DNA of 16,586 nucleotides from JAFLUQ01 sp964537995 (lineage in GTDB: Bacteria > Bacillota > Clostridia > UMGS1883), in assembly GCA_964537995.1 (NCBI GenBank), contig CAZICW010000034.1, forward strand, positions 1 to 16,586, in the 5' to 3' direction. The translations under genes were made by a program, and so were the position numbers. Within the stretch, counting starts at the first letter, position 1. Each line of letters begins with the position of its first letter. Below, piece after piece: positions 1 to 8,031 of this stretch. The notes below the pieces were generated by a model. The model was given only the letters and a program-made list of their open reading frames with translations, did no database searches and was not told the origin of the DNA.

Positions 1-116
1 GCTTGGGAAATCGTCCAGAAGGTGTCTCCTTTTTTGACGGTATACGCTCCCGCGGAAGCGCCGTTACTCAGCAGCGCGAATGTCGCAAAAATTGCGAAAA
101 GCCGTTTTTTCTTCAT
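1..116 (-). CDS. Exported LysM-domain protein, N-terminal fragment
   Basis: Reading leftwards from the ATG at 116-114, the first codons give a Lys-rich start (MKKKRLFAIF), a hydrophobic stretch and small residues around ASA, as in a signal peptide. It continues with YTVKKGDTFWTISQ, which is the opening motif of a LysM domain (YxVkkGDTlwxIs). LysM domains bind the N-acetylglucosamine-containing glycan of peptidoglycan, so the protein probably acts in the cell wall; what else it carries lies outside the window. A ribosome binding site (AAAGGAG on the minus strand, around 130-136) supports the start. Only about 38 codons are present. It is divergent from the surface-protein operon at 631. The identification rests on one short motif, but that motif directly follows a signal peptide and fits well. 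Confidence 0.8.
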   Translation of the reverse strand, partial: MKKKRLFAIFATFALLSNGASAGAYTVKKGDTFWTISQ

Positions 117-239
117 AATGATTTTTTCTCCTTTCATTCCGAACGGCAATAGCGCCGCTCCGTTGTAAAATTATATTAACACAAAAGTTCCGAAAAATCT
201 TCATGTAAGTTCTGCCTTTAGAGGATGATACGGGAAGCA

Positions 240-285
240 AAGCCTGTTTTTGGCAAAAAACAAGGCTTAATTTTATAATTTTTTC
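240..285 (+). terminator. Possible intrinsic terminator or small-RNA hairpin
   Basis: AAGCCTGTTTTT at 240-251 pairs with AAAAACAAGGCTT at 256-268 with a single bulged base, around a short GGC-containing loop. The plus strand then continues AATTTTATAATTTTTT, a T-rich tail. No gene reads into it from the left on the plus strand, so it may end an unseen small transcript, or act instead as a structure in the leader of the minus-strand LysM mRNA. The stem is mostly A-T, which makes it weak. Confidence 0.35.
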
Positions 286-431
286 CGTGATTTCCTGCAA
301 TTGCACAGAAAACAAAACCGAAGAATTTACGAGAACGATTTTTTGGAAAAAATCACTGTGATTATTACACAAAAAAACGAGATTAAATTTGTTTACTTCT
401 AACAATTTATTGACAAATTGTAAAATCATTA

Positions 432-460
432 TTTACATATGGAGTTTTATATTGTATAAT
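432..460 (+). promoter_or_regulatory. Promoter P1 of the surface-protein operon
   Basis: A -35 box TTTACA (432-437) and a perfect -10 box TATAAT (455-460) are separated by 17 bp, five of six and six of six matches to the sigma-A consensus. Transcription would start near 467, giving a 5' leader of about 164 nt before the GTG at 631. An inverted repeat (471-485) lies just downstream of the predicted start. A TTGACA at 410-415 lies upstream but is not correctly spaced for this -10. Confidence 0.7.
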
Positions 461-529
461 ATTCTTGTATTATGGCGTTGCCATATAGTTTGTGTTACAT
501 ATATTTAACATAAAAATTTTATTTTGCTC

Positions 530-558
530 TTGCAATTTTTGAAAATTTACGGTAAAAT
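530..558 (+). promoter_or_regulatory. Promoter P2 of the surface-protein operon
   Basis: TTGCAA (530-535) and TAAAAT (553-558) are separated by 17 bp, a good sigma-A-like pair. Transcription would start near 565, leaving a leader of about 65 nt. Two stacked promoters would suit a highly expressed surface-layer type operon, but this is inference. Confidence 0.55.
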
Positions 559-630
559 ATGTATGTAGCATTGCTAAAATGTGAACGCTTTATAAACTTA
601 AATTTTGTTGTTAAACAGGAGGGACCTTAA

Positions 631-1845
631 GTGAGAAAAGGTAACAAATCAAAAATGCTCGTTATGTTGCTGACGCTTTTGCTTGCGTTTAACGCTTTCG
701 GCTTCGCTTACGCGGCGGACGGCGGCGTTGAGCTTGCGCTTGAGTTTGAGGATGTTCTCAGCGACGATGAGATTGCTCAGACCGAGGAATCGGCTCCGAA
801 AGCGGAGGACGAAATTGTTTACGAAGAAATCGAAGAGGACGTTTCCGCCGTTGTCGAGCCTGCCGAGGCCGAGGACGCGGAGCTTCTTGACGCCGCCGCG
901 GGACAGAATGTGGCGCCGGGAACAATATTTGTGTACAACAATACAATATACAAGATAAAGGACGACGCCGTCAACATTGTTGACCAAGCGGGCGACGGCA
1001 GCTTCACTACGGCGCCCTCCATTTACAAGGATGATGACACCTCGACAAGAACGGATCACTTTATCAATACCAGCCAAACGGCGTCGTATGACGCGACCGA
1101 GGGCCACAACGCTCCCGGCAGCCTGAAGTGGTCGTCCGGCGTGCTTATCTGGCGTCATACCTTTGAAACGGGTAAGCTCTACATTTACTCGATGTGGTAT
1201 AAATTTACGGGAACGGCGGATCTTGACGACAGCCAGCGCCATCTTGCCGGCGCGAACGACGTGGCGGGCGGAACTCACAGCAACCCCCTTACAAACGACG
1301 GAACGGAAACCTGGCAGCAGGACTGGTGCGTATTTGAAGGAAATGCCGGTGAGGATAAATTCCTTTACGCTCAGCTCAGCGGCAGCGGCGAAATTTATAT
1401 TGACGACTTCTATATTTACGAAGTTGAAAAATACGACGCGTTCCAGATTACGTCAAATCAGCTCGAACGTCAGTCCGACCTGTCGGTTGTCAGCGTTCCC
1501 GCTTCGGGCTTTTCCGCTTCGGGAGAATATTATCATGTCGTAAACTATGAGAATCTGAACGTGACGGATTACACCGTAACGGGCGTTGTCGCTCTTATGA
1601 AGGACGATAAGCTTGTTAAAATATTTGCGTCCAGCACAAGAACCAACCGAGGAAAGGTAAGCGTCGACGGCTCGATAACGCCCGCGATCGGCACGGTGGA
1701 TATATGGTTTGAAATACCGGAGCTTGAGGACGGAGAGGATATATCGCAGTATTCTTATATGGCGTATATCGTGACCGAGGGGAATCCGTTCGGGATTCTC
1801 GGCTCGGTGAGCGATGAAAACCCCGTAATTGTAAAAGGCGTTTAA
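631..1845 (+). CDS. Exported acidic protein with carbohydrate-binding-like domain
   Basis: The 404-aa product starts at a GTG eight bases after a strong AGGAGG (617-622). Residues 1-29 form a signal peptide (basic start, long Leu-rich core, AYA before Ala/Asp). Residues 32-90 are very rich in Glu, Asp, Ala and Val and look like an unstructured acidic segment. Residues about 113-266 resemble a beta-sandwich carbohydrate-binding module: Trp- and Tyr-rich strands, closing with GEIYIDDFYIYEV, the typical last strand of CBM4/9-like domains. A second beta-rich part (about 270-404) follows. There are no SLH repeats, no sortase motif and no recognisable catalytic motif. It is first in an operon with two SLH proteins, so it is probably a secreted or wall-associated accessory protein. 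The specific function is unknown. Confidence 0.8.
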   Translation: MRKGNKSKMLVMLLTLLLAFNAFGFAYAADGGVELALEFEDVLSDDEIAQTEESAPKAEDEIVYEEIEEDVSAVVEPAEAEDAELLDAAAGQNVAPGTIFVYNNTIYKIKDDAVNIVDQAGDGSFTTAPSIYKDDDTSTRTDHFINTSQTASYDATEGHNAPGSLKWSSGVLIWRHTFETGKLYIYSMWYKFTGTADLDDSQRHLAGANDVAGGTHSNPLTNDGTETWQQDWCVFEGNAGEDKFLYAQLSGSGEIYIDDFYIYEVEKYDAFQITSNQLERQSDLSVVSVPASGFSASGEYYHVVNYENLNVTDYTVTGVVALMKDDKLVKIFASSTRTNRGKVSVDGSITPAIGTVDIWFEIPELEDGEDISQYSYMAYIVTEGNPFGILGSVSDENPVIVKGV

Positions 1846-1872
1846 AAAAGGCGGGAAGGGAGAAAACGAAAA

Positions 1873-3633
1873 ATGAAAAATAAAACAATCTCAATGAAGA
1901 GAGTCCTTTCTGTTTTCGTGGCGGCGCTTATGCTCGCGGCTCTTGCGCCTTCGGCTTTTGCTGCCTCGAAAATAACAACGGCTACGGCAAGCGTTATGAA
2001 CGATACCGTAACGATTAGCGGCGAGCTGTCGGGCGCGGCCGACACGCTGCACGTACTTGCGTTTATGACAAAAACAGGCGATACGCCAAGCTATTCAAAT
2101 CCGGATAAAATTCTTGCCGTTGCTTACGGCACGAATAAGGACAGCGCTTCGGCGTTTAAGCTTGAAATGCTCGTTCCCGACAGCGTTCCCACAGGGACAT
2201 ACGCAATCACCTTGGGCGCGAGCGATTCGTCCGCGACGTACAGGCTTACCTTTGAGTATACGGGCTATGCCGACAGAACCGCGGTTCTGGAAGCTTTCTA
2301 CGGCGAAAATATAACGGCGGAAGGGCTTATTTCGGTTCTGGACAGCGTGAGCGGCATACTCAACGCCGCCGGCTCCTCCGAAAGTATATACAAGGCTCTC
2401 GGCGACAAAGGAAAGCTGAAGTATGCCGAGCTTATCCTTTCGTACCGCGACCGCGTTTCCGAGGATAATAAAACAATCGAGGAATTTGGGGTTCTTTCCA
2501 ATGAGGCTCTTGTTGTCGCCGCCGTTCTCACGGCTTCGTCCGATTCCGAGTATGAAAACGCTTCCAAGGCGATTGGAGAGTATGCCGATGTTATCGGTCT
2601 TGATACGGCGGACGAGAACTATACGATGATAACCGAGCCCCAAAATCTGGTTAAGTCGATTTTGACGGCAAACCCCGAAATGACCTGCGCCGACGATGTT
2701 AAAGACGCTCTGAAAACGGCGCTCTATATCGCGCGCCTGAACGAAACCGCGTATCTTGCGTATCCGAATTATATCAAAGAAAATCTCAAATTCTTCGGCG
2801 TTACCTCCTCGGAGCTTTCTTCGATGACCTCAACGACGAAGAAGACGGAATATTTGTGCAAGGCGATAAGATCGAGACTTCCTATATATTCTGTTGATGA
2901 ATTTGCGGATCTTTGGGAGGACGCCTGCGAGGAAGCCACGAAAAACTATAACAGCTACACAAGCAGCAACAGCGGCGGAAGCGGCGGCGGAAGCAGCGGA
3001 AGCAGTTCGAAGAAAACCTCCGGCTCAACCCTGACGGTGGCGCCTTCGCTCCTTAAGGACGACCCGCTTGACAAGCGTCTGCTTGTAACGGAATATTATA
3101 ATGACATTGATGACTATGAGTGGGCGTTCACCGCGATACTTGCCCTCACCGAGGACGGAATAATCAGCGGTACGGGCGAAAATAAATTTGAACCCTCAAG
3201 AGCGCTCAAGCGCGAAGAATTTATGAAGCTTCTTGTTAATACCTTCGGTCTGGCGGACTTGACGGCGACAAGCTCCTTTACCGATGTGACCGACACCGAC
3301 GCGTGGTACTATGTATATATAGCCAGCGCGGAGAGCGCGGGCATAACCTCCGGCCGCGGCGACGGCACCTTCGGCATAGGCGATGAGGTTACGCGCGAGG
3401 AAATGGCGGCTCTTATATACAGAGCGGCGGTTAAAGCCGGAAAACCCGTAAGCTCGAATACGGTTGTCAGCTATAAGGACGCAGCCATGATTTCCGATTA
3501 TGCGGTCGGAGCCGTCGCTTCGCTTACGGCGTCCGGCGTAATCAGCGGAAGCAACGGTATGTTCTCTCCCAAGAACAGCGCCACAAGAGCGGAAGCGGCT
3601 GTTGTAATCAATAATATCAAGAACCTTATATAA
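1873..3633 (+). CDS. Surface protein with three C-terminal SLH repeats
   Basis: This 586-aa exported protein begins 27 bp after the previous gene, with AAGGGAG (1856-1862) as ribosome binding site. A second in-frame Met at codon 8 could also serve as start. Residues 1-31 form a signal peptide ending SAFA. Residues about 32-130 look like an Ig-like beta-sandwich, about 135-360 are mostly helical, and about 363-385 are a Gly/Ser-rich linker. Three SLH repeats follow at about 409-455, 469-515 and 533-583, with the usual pattern of an aromatic or Asp start, GIISG/GITSG/GVISG turns and RAEA/REEM/REEF segments. SLH triplets bind pyruvylated secondary cell wall polymer, so the protein is anchored by its C-terminus with the N-terminal region exposed. 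Role beyond surface anchoring is not evident; an S-layer-associated or structural protein is likely. Confidence 0.88.
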   Translation: MKNKTISMKRVLSVFVAALMLAALAPSAFAASKITTATASVMNDTVTISGELSGAADTLHVLAFMTKTGDTPSYSNPDKILAVAYGTNKDSASAFKLEMLVPDSVPTGTYAITLGASDSSATYRLTFEYTGYADRTAVLEAFYGENITAEGLISVLDSVSGILNAAGSSESIYKALGDKGKLKYAELILSYRDRVSEDNKTIEEFGVLSNEALVVAAVLTASSDSEYENASKAIGEYADVIGLDTADENYTMITEPQNLVKSILTANPEMTCADDVKDALKTALYIARLNETAYLAYPNYIKENLKFFGVTSSELSSMTSTTKKTEYLCKAIRSRLPIYSVDEFADLWEDACEEATKNYNSYTSSNSGGSGGGSSGSSSKKTSGSTLTVAPSLLKDDPLDKRLLVTEYYNDIDDYEWAFTAILALTEDGIISGTGENKFEPSRALKREEFMKLLVNTFGLADLTATSSFTDVTDTDAWYYVYIASAESAGITSGRGDGTFGIGDEVTREEMAALIYRAAVKAGKPVSSNTVVSYKDAAMISDYAVGAVASLTASGVISGSNGMFSPKNSATRAEAAVVINNIKNLI

Positions 3634-3660
3634 TATTCAAAGAAAAGAGGGTTTACAAGC

Positions 3661-6600
3661 ATGAAAAAGCTATTGAGCATAATTGTTGCCGTGTCGATGC
3701 TTATGGCAACTGTGCCTGCCGCGTTCGCCTTGGGGGAAACAGGTTATTCCGATATAGACGGAACGGGCTATGAAGGCGCCGTAAGTATCCTGACGACACT
3801 CGGAATTATGTCCGGCTATACGGATGGCACCTTCCGCCCGTATTCGACGGTAACAAGAGCCGAGCTGGCGGCGATAGGTCTTCAAATGAGGGGAATATCC
3901 GACTATGACGAAGATGTTTCCATTGAGGAAATTCAGTATAAAGACATGGACGGTCACTGGGCCGCGGGTGCGGTCGCCTATGCCAGAGCTTTGGGAATAA
4001 TAGAAGGCTATGACGACGGAAATTTCTATCCCGACGAGCCCGCGACATACGAACAGGCGCTCAAGGTTATCCTTTCCACACTCGGCTACGACTATTACTG
4101 CACGCTGAACGGCGGTTATCCTCAGGGCTATCTCGTAAAGGCCAACGAGCTTAAGCTTGCCTCCGGCGTCGGCGTTACCGTCGGCTCGTATATCACGAGA
4201 GGCGATCTTGCGAAAATTATCTATAATTCACTTTCGGTTGATATGATGCAGCAAACATCATACAAAAAAGGCGAAATATCCTATGAGGTTGTTTCGGGGG
4301 AAACAATTCTTACGGAGTATTTTAACATAACGAAGCTTCGCGGCATTGTCGAAGCGAACGACCGCACGGGTATCTACGGCGAAGCTACTCCCAAGGACGG
4401 TCAGGTTAAAATCGGCGACGAGCTTTTCAACGTCGGATCAACGGGTATAGCCGACTATCTGGGATATTATGTAACCTTCTATGCCCTTGAGGACGATTCC
4501 GCCGACAACAGAACCATAATTTCGTTCAAGGTTGAATCCAGCAAAAACAATTATATAAAGCTGAACGCCGAATACATTGAAAACGTCTCCATTTCGTCGG
4601 GCAGATATGTTTTCGAGTACCGTACAAACGGCTCCGGCTCGCTCAGAACCGTAAAAACCTCCGATACGCCGCTCATTATTTACAACGGTGTTGCGCTTGT
4701 TGATTTCGTGATTTCCGACCTTGCTCCCGAAAACGGTCAGATTACGCTGCTTGACAACGATAATGACGGACGCTACGACATCGTGGACGTGCTTGCGTAC
4801 GACATCATGTTCGTGCTTAACGCTTCCGAGGCTACGGGTAATATCGTCGCCGCATACAGTACGGGTGTGCGCGGAGCGACTCTCGACGTTGACGACGAGG
4901 ACTATTATGTGAGAATCATGGACGGCGAGGGAAATACGCTTCCGTTCAGCAGTATTCACGCTGACAGCGTCGTAAGCGTAGCGCTCAGCAAGGACGAGGA
5001 TCAGACCGTCAGAACCGCAATCGTATCGAACGATTCCGTTTCCGGAACAATTGACGGCATAAGCGATGACGGCTATTTCACAATTAACGGCGTTGAATAT
5101 GACACCGTGAGCTACATGACGGAGTCCGTCGGGCTTGCCGTCGGCGACACAGGCACCTTCTATTTCTCCTATGACGGAAAGATTGCCGGCTTTGACGGCG
5201 AGGCAAAGCTGAGCAAGAGCATGGGTATGTATATCGGCTATTCCTCACTCAGCGCTTCCCACGGCGGAGATCAGATTAAAATTCTCAAATCCGACGGAAC
5301 GACGGCGCTGTACCAGCTTGCCGGCAAGGTTAAGCTTAACGACGTTACTTATACCGGCAAAGAGGTGTTTGATATGATTTCCGATGAGAGCAATCCTCTC
5401 TTCGGCAATTACACCTCCGAATCCAACAACGCGGGGAGAATTATTCCGCTTCCCGAAAAAGCGGGAATGCTTTACAGATTAAATTCCTCCGGAAAAATCA
5501 GCGAAATTGTGACCGCTACGGCGACATACGGAACCGCCGACGCGGAAACCGCGGAGCTTTCCGTAATTAAAACCATAGGCATGAGCAGTAACTATTACTA
5601 TTCGACAAAGTACCACTGCTTCCATATAAGCGACGTAAAAACCTATGTTACCGACAATACGGTAATCTTTGGCTCGGACGACAAGGAATCCAGAGAAGGC
5701 GTGGACAGCAGCATCTACTATGTAAACACTCCCGCCTCCTATTACAACAACCAGAATGTTTACTATCCCGCCTGCTATTTCTATTACATCAACAATAAGA
5801 GCTACGCCGATTTCGCGATATTCTATGACAACTACGACAGCGACGTAAGCGGCACCGACGATGTAAACTCCGGCGTTGACGGCTACAGTATGTATGAACC
5901 GGTTAAGATTGTTGACCGCGTGGTTGAAACCTTCGACAACGAGGGCGAAATGGTTTACCGCTTGGTTTACTGGGAGAGCGGCGCCAGCAAAACGACCGAT
6001 TTTTACTCGTCGAACTTCAACTATATGGCTTACCGCGACAGTGAAGATCTATGGCGCAGAGGCGATATGGTCAACTTTGTAAAGACCAGCGGCAAGATAA
6101 GCGATATTGTTTCGATTTTCTCCGGTAAGGTAAGCTATTCCTCCGGCGTCGGAACAAGCTGGAACGATCCGAGTGCCAATGAAAAGCTCGGAAACAAGGA
6201 CGACGATAACCGTTATCTGTTCCCGGTCGGAATTAACGAGATATGGGCTTACTACTATACTTACTATAACAGCTCGCTTGTTCAGCGTTATCTGGTCGGA
6301 AGGGTTACAAGCATTGATAAGCTTAAGTATTTCTCCACCTTTGACCTGAACTATTCGAGCGGCAAGCTCACCGGAGAACCTCTTGACGGAAGCTGCTACA
6401 GGCTGATTTATGACAGCAAGGGCTATCTGAGCGACGTCAAGGACGTCGGCGTCGGCGGCGTTGCCGAGGATCAGCTCGTACTCGTGAGAAAGAACGGCAC
6501 AAGCGGAACAATCGGCTGCCGTGCTTCCGAGATATTCATCCTTTATGACGCGTCCGATTTTACCGACGAACAGAAGAAAGCTTATTCCTCGATTTACGGC

Positions 6601-6744
6601 GACCTCTTTAATACGGCTTCCGTTTCTTCGGCTTCCGCGGAAGGCGATGTTGAAATTCCGCAAACGCCTGACGTTGAAATTAAGGAAAGCGTCGATGAAG
6701 CCGACGATGTTCTGGCGGATGTATCCTTTGATGAGATAATATAG
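3661..6744 (+). CDS. Large SLH-anchored, S-layer-like protein
   Basis: This 1027-aa exported protein starts at ATG 3661 after AAGAGGG (3645-3651), again 27 bp from the gene before. A signal peptide (1-23, ending AFA) is followed by SLH repeats at about 28-75, 92-139 and a more divergent third at about 143-192. The remaining 830 residues are beta-rich with no known catalytic motif. Just after the SLH part, the LRGIVEAND and VGSTGIADYLGYYV segments match what I recall of large SLH surface proteins common in Clostridia. Residues about 365-376 (DNDNDGRYDIVD) resemble a calcium-binding DxDxDG loop. Residues about 684-728 and 863-873 are Tyr-rich. The C-terminus (from about 985) is acidic and Pro/Glu/Val-rich. 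Size, N-terminal anchoring and composition suggest an S-layer or other abundant surface protein; this is inference. Confidence 0.87.
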   Translation: MKKLLSIIVAVSMLMATVPAAFALGETGYSDIDGTGYEGAVSILTTLGIMSGYTDGTFRPYSTVTRAELAAIGLQMRGISDYDEDVSIEEIQYKDMDGHWAAGAVAYARALGIIEGYDDGNFYPDEPATYEQALKVILSTLGYDYYCTLNGGYPQGYLVKANELKLASGVGVTVGSYITRGDLAKIIYNSLSVDMMQQTSYKKGEISYEVVSGETILTEYFNITKLRGIVEANDRTGIYGEATPKDGQVKIGDELFNVGSTGIADYLGYYVTFYALEDDSADNRTIISFKVESSKNNYIKLNAEYIENVSISSGRYVFEYRTNGSGSLRTVKTSDTPLIIYNGVALVDFVISDLAPENGQITLLDNDNDGRYDIVDVLAYDIMFVLNASEATGNIVAAYSTGVRGATLDVDDEDYYVRIMDGEGNTLPFSSIHADSVVSVALSKDEDQTVRTAIVSNDSVSGTIDGISDDGYFTINGVEYDTVSYMTESVGLAVGDTGTFYFSYDGKIAGFDGEAKLSKSMGMYIGYSSLSASHGGDQIKILKSDGTTALYQLAGKVKLNDVTYTGKEVFDMISDESNPLFGNYTSESNNAGRIIPLPEKAGMLYRLNSSGKISEIVTATATYGTADAETAELSVIKTIGMSSNYYYSTKYHCFHISDVKTYVTDNTVIFGSDDKESREGVDSSIYYVNTPASYYNNQNVYYPACYFYYINNKSYADFAIFYDNYDSDVSGTDDVNSGVDGYSMYEPVKIVDRVVETFDNEGEMVYRLVYWESGASKTTDFYSSNFNYMAYRDSEDLWRRGDMVNFVKTSGKISDIVSIFSGKVSYSSGVGTSWNDPSANEKLGNKDDDNRYLFPVGINEIWAYYYTYYNSSLVQRYLVGRVTSIDKLKYFSTFDLNYSSGKLTGEPLDGSCYRLIYDSKGYLSDVKDVGVGGVAEDQLVLVRKNGTSGTIGCRASEIFILYDASDFTDEQKKAYSSIYGDLFNTASVSSASAEGDVEIPQTPDVEIKESVDEADDVLADVSFDEII

Positions 6745-6794
6745 ACTAAAGGCTCCGCGCCGATATTGACGGTGTGTATCGCATAAAATTTATC

Positions 6795-6832
6795 AAGCAG
6801 GCTTCGGCTCCGTCCGAGGCCTGCTTTTTATT
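6795..6832 (+). terminator. Intrinsic terminator of the surface-protein operon
   Basis: AAGCAGGCTTCGG (6795-6807) pairs with CCGAGGCCTGCTT (6814-6826) through 13 bp with one G-U pair and a 6-nt loop, followed by a T run (6825-6832, TTTTTATT). It lies 50 bp after the stop of the 1027-aa gene and before the mnmA promoter, so it separates the two units. Confidence 0.9.
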
Positions 6833-6875
6833 CCGCGAATCGTCGGCGGCGCGGCTTTAGGCCGTTTAAAAAGTA

Positions 6876-6904
6876 TTGACGGAAACGGGAAATCGGTGTA
6901 TAAT
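6876..6904 (+). promoter_or_regulatory. Promoter of mnmA
   Basis: TTGACG (6876-6881) and TATAAT (6899-6904) with a 17-bp spacer form a near-consensus sigma-A promoter. The start would be near 6911, giving a leader of about 38 nt that ends in GGAGG (6934-6938) and the ATG at 6949. Confidence 0.85.
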
Positions 6905-6948
6905 TACAAAAAAGAAGCAAAAAGCGTTTTATCGGAGGTAAGCGAAAA

Positions 6949-8028
6949 ATGAGCAGAGCTATTATTGCGATGAGCGGCGGAGTGGATTCGAGCGTTGCCG
7001 CTTTGCTTGCAAAGGAGCGGGGGCTTGACTGCATAGGCGTGACAATGAAGCTGTTTGTAAACGAAACGGCGGGCTTTGCAAAGGGACACCCGTGCTGTAC
7101 GCTTGACGATGTTGAGGACGCCCGCAGCGCGGCGCGGGCAATCGGTATTCCGTATTATGTGTTTAATTTTACCGACAGCTTCAAGGAGTCGGTCATAGAA
7201 AGGTTTGTCCGCGCCTATGAGGTCGGAGATACGCCCAATCCCTGCATTGACTGTAACCGCTATCTTAAATTTGAGCGGCTGTTCCGCCGCGCCGCCGAGC
7301 TGGAGTGCGACTATGTGGCTACGGGGCATTATGCGAGAATTGAATATAACGAAAAAACGGGACGCTATCTTTTGAAGCGCGCCGCGGATTTGTCGAAGGA
7401 TCAGAGCTATGTGCTTTATTTCATGACGCAGGAGCAGCTTGCGCATACGCTTTTTCCGCTCGGAGAGCTGAGCAAGACCCATGTGCGGGAGCTGGCGAGG
7501 GAGCATGGACTTATTACGGCGGATAAGCACGACAGTCAGGATATATGCTTTGTGCAAAACGGCGATTATGCCGATTTTATAGAACGCTTCACGGGGAAGA
7601 GCTATCCGTGCGGGAGCTTTATCGACAAAAACGGAAATGTGCTTGGCGAACACAGAGGGATTATCCGTTATACCGTCGGTCAGCGCAGAGGGCTTGGCAT
7701 ATCGGCTGACAAACGCCTGTACGTTTCGGCGGTCAATCCGTCGGATAATACCGTCGTGCTGGATCAGGAGAGCGGACTTTACACAAAAAAGCTCACGGCG
7801 GAGGAGATTAACCTCATTTCCGTGAGCTGTATCGAAAAGCCGCTGCGCCTGACGGTTAAAACGCGCTACAGTATGAAAGAAGCCGCGGCGACGGTCATCC
7901 AGACCGACAGCGACACGATTTCCGTTGAGTTTGACAAACCGCAGCGCGCCGTGACAAGGGGACAGGCGGTTGTGCTTTACGACGGAGACGTCGTTGTCGG
8001 CGGAGGAAGAATAATCGGCGCTTCGTAA
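6949..8028 (+). CDS. mnmA: tRNA-specific 2-thiouridylase MnmA
   Basis: The 359-aa enzyme adenylates and thiolates U34 of tRNA Lys, Glu and Gln, receiving sulfur from a cysteine desulfurase relay. Near the N-terminus is the PP-loop ATP-binding motif SGGVDSS (residues 9-15). The catalytic cysteine pair is present: Cys99 in TPNPCIDCN and Cys200 in DSQDICF, equivalent to Cys102 and Cys199 in the E. coli enzyme. GIIRYTVGQRRGLGI (around 235-250) and a C-terminal beta-barrel ending RGQAVVLYDGDVVVGGG complete the usual architecture, at normal length. It has its own promoter and a GGAGG site. No iscS or iscU gene is adjacent, although in many Firmicutes one is. The stop lies only 3 bp from the stop of the convergent gene. 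Confidence 0.97.
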   Translation: MSRAIIAMSGGVDSSVAALLAKERGLDCIGVTMKLFVNETAGFAKGHPCCTLDDVEDARSAARAIGIPYYVFNFTDSFKESVIERFVRAYEVGDTPNPCIDCNRYLKFERLFRRAAELECDYVATGHYARIEYNEKTGRYLLKRAADLSKDQSYVLYFMTQEQLAHTLFPLGELSKTHVRELAREHGLITADKHDSQDICFVQNGDYADFIERFTGKSYPCGSFIDKNGNVLGEHRGIIRYTVGQRRGLGISADKRLYVSAVNPSDNTVVLDQESGLYTKKLTAEEINLISVSCIEKPLRLTVKTRYSMKEAAATVIQTDSDTISVEFDKPQRAVTRGQAVVLYDGDVVVGGGRIIGAS

Positions 8029-8031
8029 AAT

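Larger units (their letters stand above)
117..630. other. Divergent AT-rich intergenic control region
   Basis: This 514-bp stretch separates the leftward LysM gene from the rightward surface-protein operon and holds no convincing gene. It contains two plus-strand promoters (listed separately), a hairpin with a T-rich tail at 240-268, a 10-bp palindrome TGCAATTGCA at 296-305, an 18-bp palindrome of A and T runs at 337-354, a 6-bp-arm inverted repeat TATGGC/GCCATA at 471-485 and TGTTA-N8-TAACA at 493-510. For the minus-strand gene only a -10-like TATAAT (complement of 170-175) is visible, without a good -35. A reading frame of 121 codons on the minus strand (429-64) overlaps the LysM start in another frame and has no family features. 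Confidence 0.6.

Noticed and set aside
225..270. Sequence GGGAAGCAAAGCCTG resembling part of a cyclic di-GMP (GEMM-I) riboswitch
   Set aside because: Only the GCAAAGCC part fits; the upstream GCAAACC segment and the rest of the aptamer are absent.
357..371. TGTG-N7-CACA as a CRP/Rex-like operator
   Set aside because: Arms of four bases are too short in an AT-rich region and the inner bases do not match a known operator.
64..429. Minus-strand open frame of 121 codons
   Set aside because: It overlaps the LysM start in another frame, has no family features and its sequence is just an AT-rich translation; the LysM frame has a signal peptide and ribosome binding site.
649..1278. Minus-strand open frame of 209 codons
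   Set aside because: It is antisense to the exported protein gene with a signal peptide and has no domain, start signal or plausible composition.
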